This document shows positions 43,365-52,024 of a DNA stretch of 61,325 nucleotides, piece by piece. Numbering within the stretch: the stretch's first letter is position 1; each line of letters opens with the position of its first letter. The position numbers were made by a program, and so were the translations under genes. This stretch comes from Candidatus Electryonea clarkiae. GTDB taxonomy: Bacteria; Electryoneota; Electryoneia; Electryoneales; Electryoneaceae. The notes below the pieces were generated by a model. It did no database searches, was not told the origin of the DNA, and saw nothing but the letters and a program-made list of their open reading frames with translations. The stretch covers positions 1 through 61,325 of the forward strand of contig JAVCCM010000024.1 of the NCBI GenBank assembly GCA_030765455.1, written 5' to 3'.

Positions 43365-46300
43365 GTGCGATCAAAATCCATTTGTAAAACACTGACTGCA
43401 AGTGCGATGCTATTGTTTGTCATCTCTACTCTGAATGCAGAGACAATCATTGAGGGTGGCAACGTGACAGGAACCTGGACTGTTGAGGGAGATCCCTATA
43501 CAGTTCAGGGTGATATTTTAGTTCAATCAGGGGAATCGTTATCGATTGAAGCCGGAGTAACGGTAAGATTTGACGGTCCTTATTCATTGACAGTGAATGG
43601 TATTCTCCTTGTAGCAGGTGAGGTAAATACAGAGGAAAACTCCGTCGTTGATATCGATGATGTTGATTGGGTTGTTTTTACACAGCATCAACTTGAAAAT
43701 GTAACAGATGATGACCGCTGGGGTGGAATACGGTTTGATCAGAGCGATCCCGGTTCGGTAATTCAGTATGCAATTATCGAAGAATCTTTTGCACAGGGCA
43801 GTTGGCCCGAAACGAACGGTGGTGGCCTGTATATTTCCGGAAGTTCACCGCGTGTGGAAAATTCCATCATACGGAATTGTCATGCGGCACAATTCGGGGG
43901 TGGTGTCTTTATCTGGTCGTCATCAACAATTTTTCAAAACAATCTAATTTTTAATAATATTGCTGATATATCCGGTGGCGGAATGCATATTGACGGTTCC
44001 AACCTGGAATTGAGAAATCTAACTGTAGTTGGAAACCAGGCAGCCGGATTTGGTAATGGAGCATTTTTTGGTTCGAGTGCAGAACCTTATATACGTTCTT
44101 CAATTTTCTGGCAGAATATTGGCGATAGTGATAATTCATATTATAACGCCGGAGTTCAAACTCCGGATGTCAAATATTGTATTTTTAGTGATGGCGCCGC
44201 GGATGTTGAAAACTTTATATGGCCTAACGGCTTTTTCCCGGCAGATACAGTCTTTTATCCCCTGTCCGATAGTTCAAGAGGCATCGACAATGGGGATGTT
44301 TTCGATCTCAGTACCGAGAATGAACCGGTTCCGAACGGCGGCAGGGTAAACATGGGTGCTTACGGCGGGACGGCACTTTCTACAATGTCACAAGCTGTAA
44401 TCAGCCCAATTCATCCGGCTTCGCAGACTCGACCGAATTACCTGTTTCCTTTATCCACAATTCGTGCCGGTGATTCAACTTCAACTCCAATTGGAATGGC
44501 AAATATTGGGAAGGGACCGATGTATGTTTATTTCGATTCCCTTGAATTTGTACCTCCGGACACAGGTGAAGATTTTTCCGATCGATTTTCAATAGTACCT
44601 TTCTCCAGGCTTGATATTGCTCCTGACAGCTCGAAAGTTTTTGAGATTGTATATCTACCACTGAGCACTGATGCCCTGGCATACATCACCAGGATCGATA
44701 CTGATATTGTCGGGCAGGATACAACAATTGATACTACTTATGCGACCCGCTCAATGGATGTAATATTGCGGGTTAAATCAAATGGTGGAAACACTGACGT
44801 AAAACTCCGTGGAACGCCGATCAGACCGGTAATGCAACTTGATATCACAAGTCTGGATTTTGGCACAGTAAGGTTAGGAGATTCGTTAATTTTAGAGTTT
44901 CCGATCAAAAACCTTGGCGACACAGAACTGACACTTGGCGGCTTGCCAAGCGCCTATACCAATCATTTTACAGTTGATGATGAACAACGTGCTCGAATAA
45001 ATCCGGGAAGCGGCAGGATTTATGAGGTTATTTGCAAGCCTATTGCCTTCGTTGACTCATTGTTTGACAGTCTCCAGATCAGGAATAATCACTCAATGAG
45101 GTTTGTGCAGCTTGAAGGTTTCAGTGAAGGTCCAATAATGAGGACTAATATCCTCGTTGACGAGGAATGGGAGCGACTAAGGGATTCCGATACGCTTGAT
45201 TATCTTTTTGTAGATCTGGAAGAATCACGTACCATAGATATTGTATTTCATAACACCGGTAATTATCCGTTGCGGGTAAATTCAATCGAAACTACAAGCA
45301 ATGATTTCTCTGCAGTTTTACCTGGATCAGCCAATTTCCCATTTAGTGTCGCTGCTGGAGACAGTGGAGTGATAGGAATCAAATTTGATCCGAGTTTAGT
45401 CCAGCTTTATGATGATTCAGTAAGCATATACACCTCCGCTACGAGACCTGATACTGATCCCTCTCTAACAATAAGTGTACAAGGAAGAGGAACGACCGGG
45501 GGCACCTATTTTGCCGGTGAAATTCCAAATCCGACATTCGATATTCCTGAAGTGTGGGGCGAGGACGGGGAGACGGTTTATATCTGTGCAGGTCCGACAA
45601 AAATCGCTTCTGACGCAAAGTTGACAATTCTCGATGGTGTAACTGTACAGTTTGAGAATGATGATATTATACATGTTGAGGGTACCCTGGTTGTTTTGGG
45701 TAAGGAAGAGTCACCGGTAATATTCAATACACAACCATCGGGGAATTCTCCTCATCATGGTGGTGTTCGTTATGTTGCCGCAGATTCACGTTCAAGGATG
45801 GAATGGGCTATTATAGAGAATGGTCGTACACAGGTTCCATATCCTGATGAACCGGACAGTGCTGAAACTTATCCTGACTTCCGTTTCCATGGCGGTGGTA
45901 TTGCAGTATATAATTGCAGCCCGAGTTTTTACCACGTCACAGTTAGGAATTGTAGCAGCGATCAGGATGGTGGCGGAATATGGATTTTCCAGGGCGCTCC
46001 AACCATAGTCAGATGTACTGTCGAGAATAATACTGCTGCGACGGTAGGCGGAGGTTTGATGTTCTGGGGGAGCCAGCCTGTTTTTCATAATAATGAAGTA
46101 ATTAATAATCACGCTGAATTAGACGGCGGCGGAATCTTTGTCAAATCTTTTTCCGATCCGGAAATTTCTAATACTCTGATTATGGGCAACTCAGCGGGAA
46201 ATACTGGCGGTGGTCTTTTTGTAATGGATCACAGTTCACCGACGCTTATAAATAGCATTTTCTATGAGAATGACGCGGACTCTGCCGCGAAAGCAATTAG

Positions 46301-47606
46301 AGCCCAGAGCAGATCGAACCCGATTATGAGAAACAGTATAATTCTCGGACACGGCGACGATGCGATCAGTCATGGAGAAGGCGGGAATTTAATTCTGCGA
46401 TATAGTGTAGTGGAAGGAATGACCGATTCAGAGAATCATATCATTGATGCTGATCCTGAAGATATTTTCGTTGACCCGGTCAATGGAGATTTTCACCCGG
46501 TGACTGGATCGGCTTTAGTGGATGCCGGGGACCCTGCAAGCAGGTATGAAGATTTTTCATTTCCACCATCTAAAGGAACCTCCCGTGCTGACATCGGCTT
46601 GTATGGTGGCAGATATGCAGGAGTCTGGGATGGTTCAGCGCCGGTAAGATTAACTTTTTTCAATAACAGCGCCAGACCAAGAACAATAAAAATATTAGTA
46701 AACGTTATTGGAAATATTAACGGTGATCCGACGCTTGAGATTGAAACCTATGATGAAACTATTGATGTACCTTTGGTGCAGGTGAGTGCATCAGCAGGAG
46801 TTTTTTCAGCCAGCTACTCTGTAGAACAATCGACTTACCTGGTTGCAACTGCCAGTGCAAATGATGGAAACTACCGGTTCAGGAGAAGTCTGAATATTGC
46901 AGTTTATAAGCCCTCTACAGGAGCTACTTTAGCTGACCGGGAAGGCGCGCAGCTTATTCTGCCGCCGCACGCTCTTGAAGCGGAGGTATTAATATTGGGC
47001 GAACAGGATATTGGCGCATCATTACCGGATGGAGTTCCGCTTGCGGCACCCGCGGGAGCGAGATGGTCGATATCGAGCACAATGGATTACTGGTCAGTAC
47101 CGGCTGAGTTGATTCTTCCCTATGATTCGGATATGATTGATGCCGGTCAGGAACAGGGATTAGCCATCTGGAAACGTACCGGCAATGAATGGGAACGTCT
47201 TGAAAGTTATATCGACCCTGTACAACATACAGTTCATACTTCGGTATTTGGCACAGGTACTTACGTTGTGGTAAATGAAAGAAATAACAATATTTCATCC
47301 ATTCTGCCAACAAAATCATCGCTTGGAGTGAACTATCCAAATCCATTCAATCCAAGTACGACCATTCCTTTTGACCTGGCAGATGCAGGCGCAGTAGAAA
47401 TCGCAATATTTAATGTTCTTGGTCAGGAAGTTTACCATCTCACTGACGGTTGGTTTACCGCTGGAAAGCATACCGCTATCTGGCATGGAATAGATAATCT
47501 TGGCAAAGATGTTGCAAGCGGATTATATATTTGCCGTTTCCAGTTAGCACCGGTAAACAGTACAAATAAAGTCATAAATTCCCGAAAAGTTGTTTTAATC
47601 AGGTAG
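43365..47606 (+). CDS. Giant beta-helix/choice-of-anchor protein with Por sorting domain
   Basis: A 1413-residue secreted protein. After a signal peptide (about 1-25, LNA), an N-terminal beta-helix (NGGGLYISGSSPRVENSIIRN and related rungs) runs to about 330. A section with two ASPM/SPD-2-like or choice-of-anchor-D repeats covers about 480-730 (LDFGTVRLGDSLILEFPIKNLGDTEL). A second beta-helix spans about 740-1090, then comes a ZU5-like region (ANDGNYRFRRSLNIAVYKPS...TGTYVVVNE), and the Por sorting domain ends it (NYPNPFNPST, NVLGQEVYHLTDG, GLYICRF, KVVLIR). The rungs are nearly identical in style to the lipoprotein at 37343. Start is GTG at 43365 with AAGGTG upstream, 73 bases after the PorV-like gene, which is likely to be its export partner. 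Confidence 0.88.
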   Translation: MRSKSICKTLTASAMLLFVISTLNAETIIEGGNVTGTWTVEGDPYTVQGDILVQSGESLSIEAGVTVRFDGPYSLTVNGILLVAGEVNTEENSVVDIDDVDWVVFTQHQLENVTDDDRWGGIRFDQSDPGSVIQYAIIEESFAQGSWPETNGGGLYISGSSPRVENSIIRNCHAAQFGGGVFIWSSSTIFQNNLIFNNIADISGGGMHIDGSNLELRNLTVVGNQAAGFGNGAFFGSSAEPYIRSSIFWQNIGDSDNSYYNAGVQTPDVKYCIFSDGAADVENFIWPNGFFPADTVFYPLSDSSRGIDNGDVFDLSTENEPVPNGGRVNMGAYGGTALSTMSQAVISPIHPASQTRPNYLFPLSTIRAGDSTSTPIGMANIGKGPMYVYFDSLEFVPPDTGEDFSDRFSIVPFSRLDIAPDSSKVFEIVYLPLSTDALAYITRIDTDIVGQDTTIDTTYATRSMDVILRVKSNGGNTDVKLRGTPIRPVMQLDITSLDFGTVRLGDSLILEFPIKNLGDTELTLGGLPSAYTNHFTVDDEQRARINPGSGRIYEVICKPIAFVDSLFDSLQIRNNHSMRFVQLEGFSEGPIMRTNILVDEEWERLRDSDTLDYLFVDLEESRTIDIVFHNTGNYPLRVNSIETTSNDFSAVLPGSANFPFSVAAGDSGVIGIKFDPSLVQLYDDSVSIYTSATRPDTDPSLTISVQGRGTTGGTYFAGEIPNPTFDIPEVWGEDGETVYICAGPTKIASDAKLTILDGVTVQFENDDIIHVEGTLVVLGKEESPVIFNTQPSGNSPHHGGVRYVAADSRSRMEWAIIENGRTQVPYPDEPDSAETYPDFRFHGGGIAVYNCSPSFYHVTVRNCSSDQDGGGIWIFQGAPTIVRCTVENNTAATVGGGLMFWGSQPVFHNNEVINNHAELDGGGIFVKSFSDPEISNTLIMGNSAGNTGGGLFVMDHSSPTLINSIFYENDADSAAKAIRAQSRSNPIMRNSIILGHGDDAISHGEGGNLILRYSVVEGMTDSENHIIDADPEDIFVDPVNGDFHPVTGSALVDAGDPASRYEDFSFPPSKGTSRADIGLYGGRYAGVWDGSAPVRLTFFNNSARPRTIKILVNVIGNINGDPTLEIETYDETIDVPLVQVSASAGVFSASYSVEQSTYLVATASANDGNYRFRRSLNIAVYKPSTGATLADREGAQLILPPHALEAEVLILGEQDIGASLPDGVPLAAPAGARWSISSTMDYWSVPAELILPYDSDMIDAGQEQGLAIWKRTGNEWERLESYIDPVQHTVHTSVFGTGTYVVVNERNNNISSILPTKSSLGVNYPNPFNPSTTIPFDLADAGAVEIAIFNVLGQEVYHLTDGWFTAGKHTAIWHGIDNLGKDVASGLYICRFQLAPVNSTNKVINSRKVVLIR

Positions 47607-47616
47607 GGAGATAGTT

Positions 47617-48267
47617 GTGAGAGTTTTACATATTTTCAAGCATTTTCAAAGTTTAATCGTAGCCATTGTTGTTTTGATGCTCTTTATCTCGGGTTGTGGG
47701 GGGGGAGATGATGTGGAGACGATTACAGTTGAGGAAGATCCTGTCCTGGTAACTCTGGATGGCTGGAATGAATTTGAGGATCTGAATTACCCGGCAGCAT
47801 TGGAACTTTTTGAAGATGCGATTGAGCTTGACAAATTTTATACAGATGCATACGCAGGTCTGGGTTGGTCCAAGTATATGCTGGGGGACAACGACAATGC
47901 TATTATTGCATGGAATGAAGGTCTTTCAGTATCGAGTGATTACAACGACCTCCATGCCGGATTAGCCTTTGTGGCTTATGACAAAGGGCAATTTGAAACA
48001 TGTATTGAAAGATGTGAACGCGTAATATTGTCTAATCCCAGTTATTCATTCACACACCAGATGGGATCGGATGTTCAGGATCTTTATTGGACCATAGCGA
48101 AAAGTTATTACTTGATAGCTTCATTTGGTAGTGCTTATGACACTGTACTTATTATAAATCCCCATCTCGAACTTGACCTCTACCTTGATGATGGCGGATG
48201 GGATTCAGAAGCGATTTATACGCTTGCTCAGGAAATAGAGCGGCTTGAAGAAATTATTCGCGGATAA
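47617..48267 (+). CDS. TPR lipoprotein
   Basis: A 216-residue protein with a lipoprotein signal MRVLHIFKHFQSLIVAIVVLMLFISGC (Cys27). The mature part has tetratricopeptide-like helices (WNEFEDLNYPAALELFEDAIELD, AYAGLGWSKYMLGDNDNAIIAW, HAGLAFVAYDKGQFETCIERCE). TPRs bind partner proteins, so a scaffold role in the surface-protein system is plausible but not shown. Start is GTG at 47617 with GGGAG upstream, 10 bases after the beta-helix protein, so translation may be coupled. Confidence 0.82.
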   Translation: MRVLHIFKHFQSLIVAIVVLMLFISGCGGGDDVETITVEEDPVLVTLDGWNEFEDLNYPAALELFEDAIELDKFYTDAYAGLGWSKYMLGDNDNAIIAWNEGLSVSSDYNDLHAGLAFVAYDKGQFETCIERCERVILSNPSYSFTHQMGSDVQDLYWTIAKSYYLIASFGSAYDTVLIINPHLELDLYLDDGGWDSEAIYTLAQEIERLEEIIRG

Positions 48268-48278
48268 GCGGAGAAAAC

Positions 48279-50279
48279 ATGATGCGAAAAAGGATTTCGG
48301 ATACATTTCTAACAGTTCTTACGATTCTGTTTTTAGTTTGTGCATTCCTTACGGGGTGCGCCGACATTGAAGGAGAACTGGATGAAAACCAACATCCAAC
48401 AGTGGGTTTTGTTACTGTCCCATTAGACAGTTCTGTATTTAGTTTTGCGCCAGTTATTTATTGGACTGGAAATGATCCTGACGGATTTGTTGAGTATTAC
48501 TCATATGCTGATGTCACGGATTCTGGAGCGATTCTCGACCCCATTGCTTATTATAGTCAAATTCCGGAAGACGCATGGGTTGATACCATAGCTACTGAGG
48601 CGCGTATTTTCCTTTTGACCGATGCAGGTGAAAGAACAGAACATGTCTTTTATGTCAGGTGTTATGACAATGAAGGCGCTGCAAGTGAGAGCATAAAGTT
48701 CAGAACCTTCTTTCGAACGAACCAGGCTCCTGATACTCCACTGATTGGCGTGACCGGAGCCGATGAGAGTGAACTTGATGTGAATGTTTATGTATTGGAT
48801 ACTCTCTTCTGTGGAACGGATATCACCAGCTCGTGGGGTGGTTTACAATTCACATGGCGAGCATCTGATCCGGATGATAAGGCATTATACAAAATACCTC
48901 TTCAATACCAGCCCATATTAGTTAAAGCGCCAAATGACACAATTTTTGTCAGGGAATGGCAGGACGATCAGGATATTGTCCTTGTCGATCTCGAAACCGG
49001 ATTCTATTCGCTGTATGTATGGGTGAGAGATGATGCGCTGACCCTCTCGGCAGCTCCGGCAAGAATAGAGTTTAATGTTATTCGACCCACATTTGAGCAC
49101 AATATTCTGCTGGTGATTGAGGCGCCGATAAGAGGTCCACTTGCTTACCCTGCATTCGACTCATTAACTAATGATTTAGGAACAGGATTTTATGATAGAC
49201 TGATACCGGATGTAGCAGCATCTGTCCATAATGCAAACCTCGTATTAGATGGGGAAAACGTAAAAGTAATAATGACAGATGCTTCTGATACTACAGAGGT
49301 TATTCCTAAAGCACTGATTCATCAGTATAAGCTCGTCATCTTCGCGGTTGACCAGGCAGTTAAATTGAGCAGCTCGTATGGAACCTGGTACACAACATAT
49401 CGAAATAAGGTTCTCGTTGAATACCTCCGCGTCGGTGGGCGATTATGGTTCCAGGGTAGAACGTTGGGTGAAACTGTTATCGGCGCTCAAGATCATCCTG
49501 AGTATGGTGATTTAACCGGGATTCTTCTCGAGGAATTTCTTACTGCAGAGAATATTGCGTTTTATCCTTCAAACTGGTCATTTCCAACGCAGATAAAGGC
49601 TCATGCAGATTTTGTAGGCACTATTCCGGCATTGGAGGATTATCCGGCATTGCAGTTTGATACTACTCGAGAATCGGAAAACTGGTACGAGTATGCTGAT
49701 ACTCTTTTAGACAGAGGAATGACCGGCGCGAACTTGATTGAACGTGGATCTACCGCAATAACTACTCAATATTTCAATTCTCATACCTCTACATATACTG
49801 CCGAGGTCGATAGCGAAGACTGCGTTATTCTTGATGAAGTTGTTCTTGGAGGTATTCCTGTAAATAATCCAGCCACGCAGACTGAATGTTACATCCAGAC
49901 TCTGAATCCGAATGTGATTCCGGAAGAAGTGACAAGGGTTGTGAATATTACACGGATGAGGGATCCAAATTCCAACTGGAGGGGTGAAGTAAAAACAGTC
50001 AACAACGACGTCATACAGGTTGGCTATGAGCAGGGAGAACCCTGGTTTGATTCTGACACACTGGAAGTGGATTATAAATATGATCCGATATCTTTTATGC
50101 ATTTAAAACCAGTGGAAGTGATTCACGAAGAAATGGAATTCACAAGTTTTGTTCTATCAGAATTACGATACAGAACTGCATTAACCACTTTCTCATACTA
50201 TTATATGAATTACGATGGAGCTCTTGAAGCATGGACGATAATGATTGACTGGCTCCTCAATCCGGAAATTAATCGATAA
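48279..50279 (+). CDS. Large lipoprotein of unknown function
   Basis: A 666-residue lipoprotein (signal to LTGC, Cys27) beginning 11 bases after the TPR lipoprotein. Residues about 40-290 contain two fibronectin/Ig-like parts (YWTGNDPDGFVEYYSYAD, WRASDPDDKALYKIPLQY). From about 300 a glutamine-amidotransferase-like (ThuA/GATase1-shaped) segment is suggested by HNILLVIEAP, LIHQYKLVIFAVDQA and YLRVGGRLWFQG. No catalytic triad is evident, so it may be a binding fold. The gene ends at 50279 and is followed by a terminator. Confidence 0.7.
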   Translation: MMRKRISDTFLTVLTILFLVCAFLTGCADIEGELDENQHPTVGFVTVPLDSSVFSFAPVIYWTGNDPDGFVEYYSYADVTDSGAILDPIAYYSQIPEDAWVDTIATEARIFLLTDAGERTEHVFYVRCYDNEGAASESIKFRTFFRTNQAPDTPLIGVTGADESELDVNVYVLDTLFCGTDITSSWGGLQFTWRASDPDDKALYKIPLQYQPILVKAPNDTIFVREWQDDQDIVLVDLETGFYSLYVWVRDDALTLSAAPARIEFNVIRPTFEHNILLVIEAPIRGPLAYPAFDSLTNDLGTGFYDRLIPDVAASVHNANLVLDGENVKVIMTDASDTTEVIPKALIHQYKLVIFAVDQAVKLSSSYGTWYTTYRNKVLVEYLRVGGRLWFQGRTLGETVIGAQDHPEYGDLTGILLEEFLTAENIAFYPSNWSFPTQIKAHADFVGTIPALEDYPALQFDTTRESENWYEYADTLLDRGMTGANLIERGSTAITTQYFNSHTSTYTAEVDSEDCVILDEVVLGGIPVNNPATQTECYIQTLNPNVIPEEVTRVVNITRMRDPNSNWRGEVKTVNNDVIQVGYEQGEPWFDSDTLEVDYKYDPISFMHLKPVEVIHEEMEFTSFVLSELRYRTALTTFSYYYMNYDGALEAWTIMIDWLLNPEINR

Positions 50280-50289
50280 TATTATCAGC

Positions 50290-52002
50290 ATGCTGAAAGA
50301 TATTTTTCAAAAACATACAAACACCCGTTCCAGACGGGTGTTTTTTTTGCTTTTTTTTGCAGCCACACTTTTACTTGGCAATTTCATCCTGCAGAATAGA
50401 GGTGGAATTTGGGGAGTGGATGCAGGGATAAAAACACTGGCGATGTCTTCAATCTCTAACAATGGACTACATAATTACTCACTACCGAAAACCGGGGGAT
50501 CGATAGATACTGAATCTCGATGGCTGCCATACGGAGCGCCATTCGCTTTGGATAAAGCAGATAGATGGCTTGCAGTGTACAGTCCTCTATATCTTTACGC
50601 TGGCTCGCTGTTATGGAAAGTAAGTGGTGAAGCTGGAGTTCGGTTATTATCAGTAATTGGATCAATTCTGTCATGCCTGGTGTTGATGGGGATCTGGAAA
50701 GAAATAAACACACCGTTCGAGGAAGAATCTCGAAGAGGTTTAATAGATTATGCAGCGCCGGCGATGGCAATAATCGCAACTCCGATGTTGTTTTACACAT
50801 TTGTTATATGGGAACATACTCTTTTTGTCTTCGTTGCGGTTTCAGCGTTATGGCTCAGGTTAAATGATCGGATTCCAGCAGGATCATTTTTTGCAGGAAT
50901 ACTCGCGGCTTCAGGGATAGCGTTGAGACCTGAAGGATTATTGTGGGCGCTTGCGATGATGATCATAGGGAAAAAAAGGAGTGTGTCATTTATTGCAGGA
51001 CTCTTACCGGGAGTCTTTTTGGTAGCTCTCCTTCAATTGTACACCAATGGCACTATGATTCCATTGCAGTGGACTGAAAATGCAGCCCTCTTCCAAAATA
51101 ACCTGAACGGGTTGATGCAAAGAGTAATAATCTCAGTGGGGCGGAGCGATTTTGGATATGGGGCAGCTTTAACTATTGTATTGGGTATCCTGATTGTTCT
51201 TTCCCTTCGCGGTAAACCGATTATCTCAAATATCTCAATTGTTACAACACTGATATTACTTTTTGGTTTCATAATCTATCGTTTAATTGTTCCGACTCCA
51301 CCAGGACTGTTTGCTCGTTCCAGCGGATGGCTGGCAACTGCTCCTTTTGCTGCAATATGGTTCATTATGCCGGTGCATAATCACAAAGAAAGACAAATCC
51401 GCAGAGTGGTCGCAGTATTTGCTATAATTGCTATTTTCTTGAACCCGGTTCCTGATGGCATTCATCATGGTCCAAGAGTTCTATTGATTGCAATTACATT
51501 GAGTATGCTCGGCTCATTTGCTGTTTTCAAAAGAACTAATGGGACAGTACGTTTATTTCTGCTGGGTCTATTGTTCATATCTCTAATAAATCAATTCGTT
51601 TCCATACCTGTTATTCAGCAGACTCGAAATGATAATTTCAGGATGAGAGAGTTAATCCGCGAGAGAGTTGCTGATGCACCTTTGTTGATTTCAGGTTGGT
51701 ATTTTGGCGGTGATTTAGGCACTGATCTCGAGAACCGGATAGTTTTACTGCCGGGTTCCGGTAGTGGCTGGCTCGCAGTATTAAATTCAATGGAAGATGA
51801 AGGGATTGAAGATTTCTGGCATTTGCGTCCACTTGACTGGGACGGACCGGAAAAACTGCGACCGGAATTAATTAAATCTGTGGGCGAGACGTATTCCGGT
51901 GATGACTGGGAGATAGTACGATACAAACTTCTGTCATCTATACCAGATAAAAATACTTCGTTACTTCTGAATCCACCAAGTGTATATGGTGATTCAGGAT
52001 AA
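50290..52002 (+). CDS. Multi-pass glycosyltransferase-like membrane protein
   Basis: A 570-residue polytopic membrane protein in the style of GT39/GT83 (PMT/ArnT-like) enzymes. After a first helix (FFLLFFAATLLLGNFIL) comes the loop NRGGIWGVDAGIKTL with a conserved Asp, followed by about ten more helices and a soluble end. Such enzymes transfer sugars from polyprenyl-linked donors to proteins or lipids at the outer face of the inner membrane. The ATG at 50290 lies upstream of an intrinsic terminator (50321-50348) that overlaps codons 11-20; a GTG at 50338 right behind the stem is an alternative start. Neither has a strong ribosome site. The gene converges with the TPR glycosyltransferase-like gene, with a gap of 22 bases. 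Confidence 0.75.
   Translation: MLKDIFQKHTNTRSRRVFFLLFFAATLLLGNFILQNRGGIWGVDAGIKTLAMSSISNNGLHNYSLPKTGGSIDTESRWLPYGAPFALDKADRWLAVYSPLYLYAGSLLWKVSGEAGVRLLSVIGSILSCLVLMGIWKEINTPFEEESRRGLIDYAAPAMAIIATPMLFYTFVIWEHTLFVFVAVSALWLRLNDRIPAGSFFAGILAASGIALRPEGLLWALAMMIIGKKRSVSFIAGLLPGVFLVALLQLYTNGTMIPLQWTENAALFQNNLNGLMQRVIISVGRSDFGYGAALTIVLGILIVLSLRGKPIISNISIVTTLILLFGFIIYRLIVPTPPGLFARSSGWLATAPFAAIWFIMPVHNHKERQIRRVVAVFAIIAIFLNPVPDGIHHGPRVLLIAITLSMLGSFAVFKRTNGTVRLFLLGLLFISLINQFVSIPVIQQTRNDNFRMRELIRERVADAPLLISGWYFGGDLGTDLENRIVLLPGSGSGWLAVLNSMEDEGIEDFWHLRPLDWDGPEKLRPELIKSVGETYSGDDWEIVRYKLLSSIPDKNTSLLLNPPSVYGDSG
50321..50348 (+). terminator. Strong intrinsic terminator overlapping a gene start
   Basis: ACACCCGT (50321-50328) and ACGGGTGT (50334-50341) form a perfect 8-bp stem with a 5-base loop, followed by seven T residues and more T. 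It stands about 40 bases past the 666-residue lipoprotein gene, so it ends the surface-protein run. It lies inside the 5' coding end of the next gene if that gene begins at 50290. Confidence 0.92.
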
Positions 52003-52024
52003 ATATTGCTGAATTTGAAAAGGT

